Below, piece by piece: positions 46,120 to 54,038 of a stretch of 64,000 nt of DNA. The notes under the pieces were generated by a model. The model did no database searches. It was not told where the DNA came from and was given only the letters and a program-made list of their open reading frames with translations. Origin of the DNA: Bacteroidota bacterium. GTDB taxonomy: Bacteria; Bacteroidota; Bacteroidia; Bacteroidales; UBA12077. Position 1 is the first letter of the stretch, and every line of letters starts with the position of its first letter. The stretch is taken from positions 1,103,991 to 1,167,990 of the forward strand of contig JAHLLG010000002.1 of the NCBI GenBank assembly GCA_020444275.1. The letters run 5' to 3'. The position numbers were made by a program, and so were the translations under genes.

Positions 46120-46794
46120 TTAACTTGATGACGAACTAATAAAAGTAGAAGTTGTTGCTACCATCACTGCAGCCTGAATCTCTTTTAAGGTTTGACTAAT
46201 TGCTTCGCTTATTTCAATGTTTTGTGTTAATTCCTTTATTCGTTTTTTTGCTTCTTTATGTTCTTTTTTTGTAACAAATAAGATTCTGGTTAATTTGCAG
46301 CTTGACAATAAACTTAGCAATAATACTGCTTCCATATCGGGTTTTAGCTTCTCTAAAACAATTTTTCGTATTCTGTCTTTTATAGTATCAATTTCTTTTG
46401 TATTAATTACAGGATATCTTTTAATTTTAATAAGACCCCATAAATATGAATTAACTTCCTCATTAACTATGTTCTTCTGATATAAATTATTAAGTACAAA
46501 TTTTCTAAACCCTGAAGATTTATTACCTAGTTTATATATCCAGTAACGAGGTTTTCTATTTTTTTTTGACTTATTTATTAGTTTCATACTAGCATCAATT
46601 ACTTGATGATTAGTTAATTTATAATCAACAACAACTATTCTTCTTTTTTTAACTTCGATTTTTTGCAATTCGGATAGTTCTAACAAAATGGCTCCTGCCA
46701 ATCCATAGTTTAATGTGAAAGAATCAACCAAGAACTTGCCTTTTTTTTGATCAAGTGCTAATAAAATAAATTTATCAAATAGATGAAGTTCCAT
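46120..46794 (-). CDS. GPP34 (GOLPH3-like) family protein
   Basis: 224 residues, all-helical, starting LHLFDKFILLALDQKKGK, which fits the bacterial GPP34/GOLPH3 family. YGLAGAILLELSELQKIEV and the central helices (NNLYQKNIVNEEVNSYLWG) agree. The eukaryotic protein binds phosphatidylinositol-4-phosphate; bacterial function is unknown to me. It ends in a Ser-rich tail after AVMVATTSTFISS. Confidence 0.75.
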   Translation of the reverse strand: MELHLFDKFILLALDQKKGKFLVDSFTLNYGLAGAILLELSELQKIEVKKRRIVVVDYKLTNHQVIDASMKLINKSKKNRKPRYWIYKLGNKSSGFRKFVLNNLYQKNIVNEEVNSYLWGLIKIKRYPVINTKEIDTIKDRIRKIVLEKLKPDMEAVLLLSLLSSCKLTRILFVTKKEHKEAKKRIKELTQNIEISEAISQTLKEIQAAVMVATTSTFISSSSS

Positions 46795-47004
46795 AAATTC
46801 TAATTTTATATAAATTTATAAAAATGGTTTAGAATTAAAAAATATAGCAGTATTAAGAGATTGTCGCAAACGTTTTAAACGCATTCTTTATTAAAAATCA
46901 GAAAAATATTCTCTTTTTTAATCAAAAAAAATTGACAACTCCTTGATTATTATTGATATTTATTAGAAATTAATTCCTTATTTAGTACCTCCAAAATCAA
47001 AAAA

Positions 47005-47436
47005 ATGAGTTTTATGAAACTTGCTGTAAAAGATGCAATGAGATGTGTTGGTTGCCAGAGCTGTATGTTTGCATGCTCGCGCCGAAGTGGAAATGCAGGA
47101 TTAGCGAACACCTGTATTGGAGTAAAATCAGCGGGTGGAATTTCGAAAGGGTATAATGTTATTGTATGCCGATCGTGCGAAAATCCACCGTGTGCAGCAG
47201 TTTGCCCTACAGGAGCATTAACTCCTAAAGAGGGCGGCGGTGTACGACTTAAATCTTCGAAATGTATCGGTTGTGGTCTGTGCAAAGATGCTTGTGTTAT
47301 TGGCGCGGTCTTCTGGAACGACAAAGACAATAAACCTGCAATCTGCATTCAGTGTGGGATTTGTGCTAATTATTGTCCATATGATGTGTTGGAATTGCAA
47401 AAAGATAAGAAAGGAGTTAGTCATGATGCCGAATGA
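47005..47436 (+). CDS. Four-cluster-type ferredoxin partner of the aldehyde oxidoreductase
   Basis: 143 residues. Four cysteine groups: CVGCQSCMFAC, CRSCENPPCAAVCP, CIGCGLCKDAC and CIQCGICANYCP, consistent with about four [4Fe-4S] clusters and the HycB/AOR electron-transfer type. It overlaps the AOR gene by 14 bp, so it is the likely redox partner. Start at 47005 or 47014 (MKLAV). Confidence 0.88.
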   Translation: MSFMKLAVKDAMRCVGCQSCMFACSRRSGNAGLANTCIGVKSAGGISKGYNVIVCRSCENPPCAAVCPTGALTPKEGGGVRLKSSKCIGCGLCKDACVIGAVFWNDKDNKPAICIQCGICANYCPYDVLELQKDKKGVSHDAE

Positions 47437-49177
47437 TACGTTATCAAAAGTTTTATATATAGATCTTACCAAAAAGAAATTTGAAGTTAAATACAGAAGA
47501 GACCTTTTTGAAAAATACCTAGGAGGAACAGGTGTTGCAACACAATTATTGTTAGAAGAGTGTCCGGAAGGTATTGATGCTTTCGCTCCGGAATCTCCAA
47601 TAATTTTTGCTGTTGGACCATTAACTGGTGCTTTCCCGTTAGCATCAAAAACATGTGCCATGTTTAAATCGCCACACACAGGCGATATTGGTGAAAGTCA
47701 TGCCGGTGGAAGAAGTGCTATTGCAATACGAATGGCCGGGTATGGCGCGATTGTGATTAAAGGTAAAAGCGAGATTCCTGTTTATTTATCTATCACAAAA
47801 GGAAAAGTAGAGTTCAAAAATGCTACAACACTGTGGGGAATGAAAGATGGTTCAATTGCTGCGCGAGTGATGAGACAAAATGAAGGTGGTGAAGGATTAC
47901 GTGCTATATTCAGAATAGGTATGGCAGGCGAAAACATGTCTACTTTTGCTAATGTAACCACAGAAACATATCGACATTTTGGGCGACTAGGACTAGGTGC
48001 TATTTTCGGTAGTAAATTCTTAAAAGGAATTGTAATTTCCGGCAAACAAGCCATTGAAGTTACCAATAAAAAAGAGTATAAAAATTTATACGATGAGATA
48101 TATAACACAGCAACAGAATCTCCTGTAATGAAAAAGTATCACGATGTTGGTACTGCAATTAATATCAAATCGTTGAATTCAATGAAAGCGTTGCCGGTTA
48201 AAAATTTACAGAAAAGCTCCATTGAAGAAATTAAGCATGTAACAGGAGAAGATATTGCTAAAAATCATTTGGCCAGAAGAATTGGTTGTGCCCACTGCCC
48301 TGTGGCATGTATTCACTTGGCTTATTTACGAGAACCATACGAAGACGATCCATATTTCTTTAAAACCACTCCGGTTTGTTACGATTTTGAGTTAATATAC
48401 TCATTAGGGACAATGGTAGGAATTACAGAAGCCAAACCACTACTTAAACTTATTGATATTGTAGAGCAAGTTGGAGTAGATGCCATGAGCATGGGAGTAA
48501 TCTTATCATGGATAACAGAAATGTATGAGCGTAAAAATATTACACTTGAAGATTTAAATGGTATTTCGGTTAACTGGGGAGATGAAGATGCTTATATCAA
48601 ACTTGTTAAAAATATTGCTAAACCGAATACAGATTTTCTAAAAGCATGTGCTAAAGGTGTTAGCTATGCATCTTCTAAATACGGAGGAAAAGAATTTGCC
48701 ATGAGTTTCGGAAAAAACGAAATGGCAGGATATCATACCGGACCGGCAGGTTATTTAGGATTTTTATTAGGTGCACGACATAGCCATTTGGATAATGGCG
48801 GCTATTCTGTCGATCAAAAAGAACTGGTTAACACAGAATTAACACCTCAAACAGTAGTTGACAAATTACTTGACGAAGAAGCTATCCGGCAAATACTTTC
48901 AAGCATTGCTGTATGTTTCTTTGCAAGAGGTATTTATAACTTAGAATTAGTAAGTAAAGCCATTAAGCTACTTGGTTTTGAGTACGATGAAAAACAGCTG
49001 CACGAAATTGGACGACAAATTCATTTAAATAAATATAAATTTAAAATGCGCGAAGGATTCAGAATTGAAAAATTAGAAGTTCCTGAACGTATATACGAAA
49101 CTGAGGACCCAACAGGAAAAATAACAAAAGAATTTATTAAAACAGGATTAGATTACGCTCAAAATCTAATTAATTAG
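47423..49177 (+). CDS. Aldehyde:ferredoxin oxidoreductase (tungstopterin family)
   Basis: 584 residues from the ATG at 47423, which has an AAGGAG Shine-Dalgarno at 47411-47416; the open frame from 47240 overlaps the ferredoxin and is rejected. AOR N-domain begins VLYIDLTKKKFEVKYRRD and GGTGVATQLL. Cluster ligands are CAHCPVAC plus a late Cys in AVCFFARG. The family oxidises aldehydes to acids with tungsten-pterin and ferredoxin. It suggests anaerobic metabolism. A terminator follows at 49198. Confidence 0.9.
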   Translation: MMPNDTLSKVLYIDLTKKKFEVKYRRDLFEKYLGGTGVATQLLLEECPEGIDAFAPESPIIFAVGPLTGAFPLASKTCAMFKSPHTGDIGESHAGGRSAIAIRMAGYGAIVIKGKSEIPVYLSITKGKVEFKNATTLWGMKDGSIAARVMRQNEGGEGLRAIFRIGMAGENMSTFANVTTETYRHFGRLGLGAIFGSKFLKGIVISGKQAIEVTNKKEYKNLYDEIYNTATESPVMKKYHDVGTAINIKSLNSMKALPVKNLQKSSIEEIKHVTGEDIAKNHLARRIGCAHCPVACIHLAYLREPYEDDPYFFKTTPVCYDFELIYSLGTMVGITEAKPLLKLIDIVEQVGVDAMSMGVILSWITEMYERKNITLEDLNGISVNWGDEDAYIKLVKNIAKPNTDFLKACAKGVSYASSKYGGKEFAMSFGKNEMAGYHTGPAGYLGFLLGARHSHLDNGGYSVDQKELVNTELTPQTVVDKLLDEEAIRQILSSIAVCFFARGIYNLELVSKAIKLLGFEYDEKQLHEIGRQIHLNKYKFKMREGFRIEKLEVPERIYETEDPTGKITKEFIKTGLDYAQNLIN

Positions 49178-49197
49178 TAGTTTTATTAACTAGATGG

Positions 49198-49226
49198 AAA
49201 CCTGCTTTTATAGCAGGTTTTTTTAT
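49198..49226 (+). terminator. Terminator of the AOR operon
   Basis: AAACCTGCT (49198-49206) pairs with AGCAGGTTT (49212-49220) around TTTAT, followed by a T-run. It lies 21 bp past the stop codon. Confidence 0.8.
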
Positions 49227-49338
49227 CTTATTATATAATAAAATGAAACTTTTTACGTATATTAATAATAACTATCTGCTCCTCTCTCCTGCTTATTAAT
49301 CGCGAAAGCTTACTTTGATTGACAAAAGTATTATAACA

Positions 49339-49680
49339 ATGGAAACCAACGCTTTAGAAAACTTAATTTTTGCTCGTAAAAGCAAAACCGAACTCATCGA
49401 TGAAACCATTTTAAGTTTACAGTGTTTATTACACGAAACATTCTCTGAAAAAGGAAGACCAGAACTAAAAAGTGAATTTCCAAGAAATACATGCCCCAAT
49501 GATTTAAGAATAAAACTGGATAACGTGGTTGTTTATATTGAAAGCTTGCATAAACCAGGATTATCTATTGAGGTAATATTAGACATATTTATACATAGCA
49601 CTAAATCGGAATTAGGAACGTATTCACACATATTCAATGAAGAAGGTAATTTGGTAGATGAAATGCTGGTGATCAATTAA
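49339..49680 (+). CDS. Conserved-looking hypothetical protein
   Basis: 113 residues from the ATG at 49339; a TTG eight codons upstream is less likely. No domain is recognised. It is soluble, helix-rich (LENLIFARKSKTELIDETIL) and has two cysteines. It precedes the receiver-protein pair by 260 bp of AT-rich sequence in which I see nothing. Confidence 0.6.
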   Translation: METNALENLIFARKSKTELIDETILSLQCLLHETFSEKGRPELKSEFPRNTCPNDLRIKLDNVVVYIESLHKPGLSIEVILDIFIHSTKSELGTYSHIFNEEGNLVDEMLVIN

Positions 49681-49941
49681 TTTTATATTCAAAAACTTTT
49701 TTAAACATTTAAATCTTTTTTTTTCTATACTGCACTTCTATCTTATTAAAACAATTTTTCGGCACCCGTAGCATTTTTTCATGTTTGGTTATCAAACCAC
49801 GTATTATTACTTAGATTTTAATAACTTTTTTAGCTTAACTTGCTTTTCGTTTAATTCATAAATGAAATATTAAACAATTGGGTATATAAAATGTAGCACA
49901 AGAAAAAGCATAATCTATTAATTATTATAATTCAGTGTATA

Positions 49942-50316
49942 ATGGATAAAGATTTTACCACACTCATTGTTGAAGATGATCCAATCAGTTTTGAGCTATA
50001 TAAAACGCGACTAGAAAATTATAATTTAAACATTATCCATGCTGAAAATGGAAAAATTGCAGTAGAAAAGACTGCTAAAAATCCGGATATTGACTTGATC
50101 CTAATGGATATTAGAATGCCTGTTATGGATGGTTATGAGGCAACTAAAGAAATTAGAAAGTTTAATAAAGAAATACCCATTGTTGCTCAAACAGCATATG
50201 CATCGATTCCCGAACACCAGGAAATGCTGTCATTAGGATTTAATGACTTTTTTGAAAAACCCTTGCATGACGAAATATTAAAAGAAATAATTACAAAGTA
50301 TCGTTATAAAAAATAA
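49942..50316 (+). CDS. Single-domain response regulator (receiver only), copy 1
   Basis: 124 residues, a lone REC domain. Acidic pair D12/D13, phospho-acceptor D56 in LILMDIRMP, the conserved Thr/Ala region IVAQTAYA and Lys in FFEKPL. Such proteins relay phosphate or bind partner kinases. It is the paralogue of the next gene (5 bp apart). Confidence 0.9.
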   Translation: MDKDFTTLIVEDDPISFELYKTRLENYNLNIIHAENGKIAVEKTAKNPDIDLILMDIRMPVMDGYEATKEIRKFNKEIPIVAQTAYASIPEHQEMLSLGFNDFFEKPLHDEILKEIITKYRYKK

Positions 50317-50321
50317 AGATT

Positions 50322-50687
50322 ATGAGTACACCATTTACTATGTTAATTGCCGAAGATGATATTATAAGTTTTGAGCTTTACAAAGCTCGTTTAGAAGAAC
50401 TACACTTAAATCTGTTGCATGCAAAAAATGGACAAATGGCGGTGGATTTGGTAAAAGAAAATCCACATATTAATTTAGTTTTAATGGATATCAGGATGCC
50501 AATATTAAACGGTTACGAAGCAACAAAACAAATTCGAGAATTTAATAAGGAAGTGCCAATAATTGCACAAACAGCATTTGCTATGATTCCTGAACAAAAA
50601 ACCATACTCGAATCAGGCTTTACCGATTTTTTATCGAAACCGGTTGAAGAAGAAAAACTTTTTGGTTTAATAAGAGCGTATATGTAA
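50322..50687 (+). CDS. Single-domain response regulator (receiver only), copy 2
   Basis: 121 residues. REC with D12/D13, D56 (LVLMDIRMP), IIAQTAFA and FLSKPV. It differs mainly at the surface from copy 1, so the tandem copies may serve different kinases. The triple-PAS kinase at 55468 and the pair at 53364/54038 are nearby candidates. Confidence 0.9.
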   Translation: MSTPFTMLIAEDDIISFELYKARLEELHLNLLHAKNGQMAVDLVKENPHINLVLMDIRMPILNGYEATKQIREFNKEVPIIAQTAFAMIPEQKTILESGFTDFLSKPVEEEKLFGLIRAYM

Positions 50688-50705
50688 ACTAATGAGTGAT
50701 CTAAT

Positions 50706-51065
50706 CTAAAGTTGAAGTTCTCTTATTTTATCTTCTATTTCCAATGATATTTCTTCAAACCGTTGTTTATATTCTTCGTCATCAGCACATTCAACCAGCT
50801 CAATCCATTCATTACTCCAATCCATAGCCTGCTGCATTAACTCCATATATCGGGCTCCAATTTCTTCATCCGATGGATTATTTATATAATCCTCAATAGC
50901 ATTGAAATACTTATCGGCCCACTGCTCATAATGAGCTAAAAACTCATCGCAAGCATTTTTTTCTTTTACCTTTTCATTGGTTGAGTCTGTTTTTTCGTTT
51001 GATGTATTCACACAAGAAAAAACACTTAAAAGAATAACAGATATAAAAATTAGAGTCTTCTTCAT
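50706..51065 (-). CDS. Small lipoprotein, unknown function
   Basis: 119 residues from the ATG at 51065 (a longer frame starts with TTG). Signal peptide MKKTLIFISVILLSVFSC with a lipobox Cys, then an acidic helical domain rich in Glu/Asp with WADKYFNAIEDYIN and EEISLEIEDKIREL. It is divergent from the first repeat-protein gene; the intergenic region holds that gene's promoter. Confidence 0.65.
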   Translation of the reverse strand: MKKTLIFISVILLSVFSCVNTSNEKTDSTNEKVKEKNACDEFLAHYEQWADKYFNAIEDYINNPSDEEIGARYMELMQQAMDWSNEWIELVECADDEEYKQRFEEISLEIEDKIRELQL

Positions 51066-51130
51066 ATTGATTTTATTTTTGGAACAACTCAAATTTAAAA
51101 AAAATATAAAAAGATCAGCAAATTCTTTTT

Positions 51131-51165
51131 CTTCATTTTCACTTCATCTTGACATTTTAGATTTG
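51131..51165 (+). promoter_or_regulatory. Tandem CTTCAT regulator site and promoter of repeat protein 1
   Basis: CTTCAT-TTTCA-CTTCAT (51131-51147) is a direct repeat with 11-bp period, followed by a -7 box TAGATTTG (51158-51165). The repeat occupies the -33 region, as expected for an OmpR-type activator. The same arrangement, with the same 27-bp distance from repeat to -7 box, precedes the second gene at 51692. Confidence 0.6.
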
Positions 51166-51223
51166 TATACAGAAATTGATCAAAGTGATTAATTACATTA
51201 CTTAAATAAAGGAGGATAAAGCC

Positions 51224-51691
51224 ATGAAAAATCTAGTATTAATTATTGCAATTCTTGCCATTTCGTTATCAGGTATTGCACAACAAGAAGTAAAAGAACA
51301 AAAACAAGTGCAAGCAAAAAACCAGACAAAAGAACAAGTTAACCAACAAACTCAAACCGAGGCTCAGGTAAAAGAGCAAACGAAAGAACAAACCCAGGAA
51401 CAGGTTCGAACTAATGAAGGTGAAGGAGAGCAAATCCGCACGCAAACCAGAACTCAAACTCAATCGGAAGCCGAAATTAAGGAACAAAGCCAAACTCAAA
51501 CCAGAGAACAGGTTAGAACCCACGAAGGCGAAGGAGAACAAGTTAGAACTCAAACTACAGATCCAACAAAAACAGAAACAGAAAACCAACAACAAATTAA
51601 AAAAACACAAAAAGAACAATCCAAGTTGCAGAAAAAGAGTGCGAAGCAAATGAAAAAAAATAATCAGTCAAAAAAGTCTGGTAAACGGTAA
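51224..51691 (+). CDS. Exported Gln/Thr/Glu/Arg-rich low-complexity repeat protein 1
   Basis: 155 residues. Signal peptide LVLIIAILAISLSGIAQ, then a low-complexity chain in which Q, E, T, R and K make up most residues. Units resembling EQVRTNEGEGEQIRTQTRTQ recur with a period of about 36 residues, ending in a basic tail. A perfect AAAGGAGG Shine-Dalgarno at 51208-51215 stands out in this genome type. Probably disordered and secreted. The start-to-start distance to its copy is 538 bp, so the pair arose by tandem duplication. Function unknown. Confidence 0.75.
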   Translation: MKNLVLIIAILAISLSGIAQQEVKEQKQVQAKNQTKEQVNQQTQTEAQVKEQTKEQTQEQVRTNEGEGEQIRTQTRTQTQSEAEIKEQSQTQTREQVRTHEGEGEQVRTQTTDPTKTETENQQQIKKTQKEQSKLQKKSAKQMKKNNQSKKSGKR

Positions 51692-51726
51692 CTTCATTTT
51701 CGCTTCATGTTCGTATTGTAAATTTG
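51692..51726 (+). promoter_or_regulatory. Tandem CTTCAT regulator site and promoter of repeat protein 2
   Basis: CTTCAT-TTTCG-CTTCAT (51692-51708) and the -7 box TAAATTTG (51719-51726) repeat the layout at 51131, starting right after the first gene's stop. The repeat-to-box distance is again 27 bp. Confidence 0.6.
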
Positions 51727-51761
51727 TAAATAATAAGATAAAATTTTAAGGAGGAAAAGTC

Positions 51762-52379
51762 ATGAAAAAATTAGTAACTATTATTGCAATTCTTGCCATT
51801 TCAGCGTCAGTTTTTGCACAACAAGAAGTAAAAGAACAAAAACAAGTGCAAACTAAAACACAGGCAAAAGAACAAGTTAACCAGCACACACAAAACGAAG
51901 CTCAGGTAAAAGAGCAGACTAAAGAACAAACCCAGGAACAAGTTCGAACTAATGAAGGTGAAGGAGAACAAATCCGCACGCAAACCAGAACTCAAACTCA
52001 ATCGGAAGCCGAAGTTAAGCAACAAAGCCAAACTCAAACCAGAGAGCAAGCAAGAACAAATGAAGGCGAAGGAGAACAAGTTAGAACTCAAACAAGAACT
52101 CAAACACAATCGGAAGCTGAAGTTAAAGAGCAAAGCAGAACTCAGACCAGAGAGCAAGTGCGCACTGAAGAAGCTGCCGGAGAGCAGGTAAGAACTCAAA
52201 CCAGAGACCAGGTTCGCACTAATAACCAAGAGGTTAAAGAAGTACCAGAAGCACAAATGAATCAAAAACAAATTCGTAAAGCTCAAAAACAACAATCGCA
52301 AATGCAAAAACAAAATGCAAAGCAGATGTCAAAAAGAAATCAGGGAGCTGTATCAAAAAAACAAAAAGGTAGAAGATAA
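51762..52379 (+). CDS. Exported Gln/Thr/Glu/Arg-rich low-complexity repeat protein 2
   Basis: 205 residues, paralogue of protein 1 with one or two additional repeat units. Signal peptide LVTIIAILAISASVFAQ; two near-identical 36-residue units (TNEGEGEQ[IV]RTQTRTQTQ then SEAEVK-Q) plus a degenerate third; basic tail KKQKGRR. Strong Shine-Dalgarno AAGGAGG at 51748-51754. The absence of Cys and the high charge suggest an extended polyampholyte in the periplasm or on the surface. A terminator follows. Confidence 0.75.
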   Translation: MKKLVTIIAILAISASVFAQQEVKEQKQVQTKTQAKEQVNQHTQNEAQVKEQTKEQTQEQVRTNEGEGEQIRTQTRTQTQSEAEVKQQSQTQTREQARTNEGEGEQVRTQTRTQTQSEAEVKEQSRTQTREQVRTEEAAGEQVRTQTRDQVRTNNQEVKEVPEAQMNQKQIRKAQKQQSQMQKQNAKQMSKRNQGAVSKKQKGRR

Positions 52380-52390
52380 TATCAAATTTT

Positions 52391-52420
52391 AATCCCCAAA
52401 TTATGTATTTGGGGATTTTT
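52391..52420 (+). terminator. Terminator of the repeat-protein genes
   Basis: AATCCCCAAAT (52391-52401) pairs with ATTTGGGGATT (52407-52417) with a 5-nt loop and a T-run. It ends the repeat-protein transcript 12 bp past the stop codon. Confidence 0.8.
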
Positions 52421-52487
52421 TAGTATTTTGTGTTCTTTGTTAAACAATCCAATTTAAGTTATTAAGATTTATCAAAACCATAAAACC

Positions 52488-53357
52488 ATGAAAAACAAAT
52501 TGTTAACTAAAGTTTTTTTAGCAATTTTTTTATTCTTACCGGTAATATCCCTTTGTCAGGAAGAAAGTTCAAATGATACGAATAACAGCAATAACGATAA
52601 TTACAGTTCATTAATGATTAATGCCAGTTACACAAACAATAACCTGTCGTACCTGGCTAAACCCACTGACGTGGATTATGAAACCGAAAAAATCCCAACC
52701 TTATTTACAAGTTTATCATTTATGCATAAAACGGGTTTTTACCTGGGTGGATCATACAATAATTACTTTAATGCAAGAACTAAAACTTTTGAATTTGATA
52801 TAGAAGCAGGTTATCAAAAATATTTCGATAATGGATTTGACATTGACTTGGGTTATACGTACCATAATTTTAATGGAGATACACTACTGGAAGGATTAGC
52901 TTATAACCATAACCTTGCATTGATGTTAGGCCAGGAAATCGATAAATTTTATCTTTCGGCAGATTTGAATTATAAATTAGGCAATACCAATAATTTCTTT
53001 TTTGACCTTAACTTTTCAAGATTTATTCAGGTTAATGAAATTTTTTCGAGTTCAGATGTTTTATTGATAAATCCAGGTATTTCGGTTTCACTTGGAACAG
53101 ATTACTGGCTATATGAAGATTTATCTGATACTGAAAAAAATAGTTTGTTTACCGATTTCAAACAACAGGGATACAGTTACGAAAGTTTCTCTTACGAAAG
53201 CTTTAATATTTTTATTCCAATAAGCTACGGGATAAAAAATATCTATTTAACAGGATCATGGATGTACCGGATACCTGGTAAAAAATATGAATATATTGGC
53301 TGGGAGAATCAATCAAGCTTTATGTTCTCATTAACATACTTTTTAAACTTTTATTAA
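52488..53357 (+). CDS. Exported beta-barrel-like outer-membrane protein, unknown role
   Basis: 289 residues. Signal peptide about 1-23; then alternating aromatic beta strands (SFMHKTGFYLGGSYNNYF, KFYLSADLNYKLG) and a C-terminal strand ending in an aromatic residue (LTYFLNFY). The pattern fits a 10- to 12-strand barrel. It precedes the OmpR/kinase pair by 6 bp, so it is probably in the same operon and may be its sensory partner or target. Confidence 0.65.
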   Translation: MKNKLLTKVFLAIFLFLPVISLCQEESSNDTNNSNNDNYSSLMINASYTNNNLSYLAKPTDVDYETEKIPTLFTSLSFMHKTGFYLGGSYNNYFNARTKTFEFDIEAGYQKYFDNGFDIDLGYTYHNFNGDTLLEGLAYNHNLALMLGQEIDKFYLSADLNYKLGNTNNFFFDLNFSRFIQVNEIFSSSDVLLINPGISVSLGTDYWLYEDLSDTEKNSLFTDFKQQGYSYESFSYESFNIFIPISYGIKNIYLTGSWMYRIPGKKYEYIGWENQSSFMFSLTYFLNFY

Positions 53358-53363
53358 AAACGA

Positions 53364-54038
53364 ATGCGAATATTAATAGTTGAAGATGAAAAAGGATTAG
53401 CAGCCGAACTGAAGCAATTTCTTGAAAATAACGAGTATAACTGCGATATTGCTTTTACAGGAAACGAAGCTTCCGAACTTCTGGCTGTAAATCCTTATGA
53501 TTTTGTCTTACTCGATATTGGTTTACCCGATTATAACGGATTAGATTTGATAAAAGAAGCCAAAGAATATAATTCCGAAGCATACTTTATTGTAATTACA
53601 GCGCGTGGCGAATTAGAAGATAAAATTAAAGGATTCGATCTGGGCGCTGACGATTATCTGCCCAAGCCTTTTTCTTTATTGGAACTAAACTCCAGAATAC
53701 AAGCAATAACAAGGAGAAAATTCGGCCATAAAGATTCGGTTATAAATTTCGGCGATTTTGACCTTGATACAACGAAAAGGCATTTAAAATATAAAGATCG
53801 TGGTATTGATCTAACCAAAAAGGAATATAAACTTTTAAGTTACTTGGTTCTTAATAAAAACAGAGTACTAGACCGGTTGCAACTTACAGAACATATTTGG
53901 GGTGAATTTTTCGAAGATGATTATGACTCCAATTACATTGATGTTCATATTAAGAATATTCGAAAAAAGTTATCTAAATATGATAAAACCGAATGGATTA
54001 AAACGATTCGTGGTATAGGTTATAAATTCGAATTCTGA
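53364..54038 (+). CDS. OmpR-family response regulator
   Basis: 224 residues. Receiver domain with D51 (VLLDIGLPDYNG) and the K of YLPKPFSLLEL; winged helix (about 130-224) with LTKKEYKLLSYLVLNKNR and YIDVHIKNIRKKL. Stop and the kinase start overlap at ATGA, so the two are coupled. As an OmpR-type protein it is the best local candidate to bind the CTTCAT tandem sites at 51131 and 51692. Confidence 0.92.
   Translation: MRILIVEDEKGLAAELKQFLENNEYNCDIAFTGNEASELLAVNPYDFVLLDIGLPDYNGLDLIKEAKEYNSEAYFIVITARGELEDKIKGFDLGADDYLPKPFSLLELNSRIQAITRRKFGHKDSVINFGDFDLDTTKRHLKYKDRGIDLTKKEYKLLSYLVLNKNRVLDRLQLTEHIWGEFFEDDYDSNYIDVHIKNIRKKLSKYDKTEWIKTIRGIGYKFEF

Noticed and set aside
47240-47422. N-terminal extension of the AOR frame
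   Set aside because: It overlaps the ferredoxin gene in another frame; a good Shine-Dalgarno precedes 47423 and the AOR family start matches there.
51269-51649. 126-residue antisense ORF over repeat protein 1, and a similar one at 51807-52313
   Set aside because: The Leu/Phe/Ser-rich frames come from reading the Gln/Glu/Thr codons in reverse; they lack a plausible start context and independent conservation cannot be seen.
51224-52379. CRISPR-like repeats in the Q-rich genes
   Set aside because: The DNA repeats are codon-level copies of protein repeats, in frame and without unique spacers.
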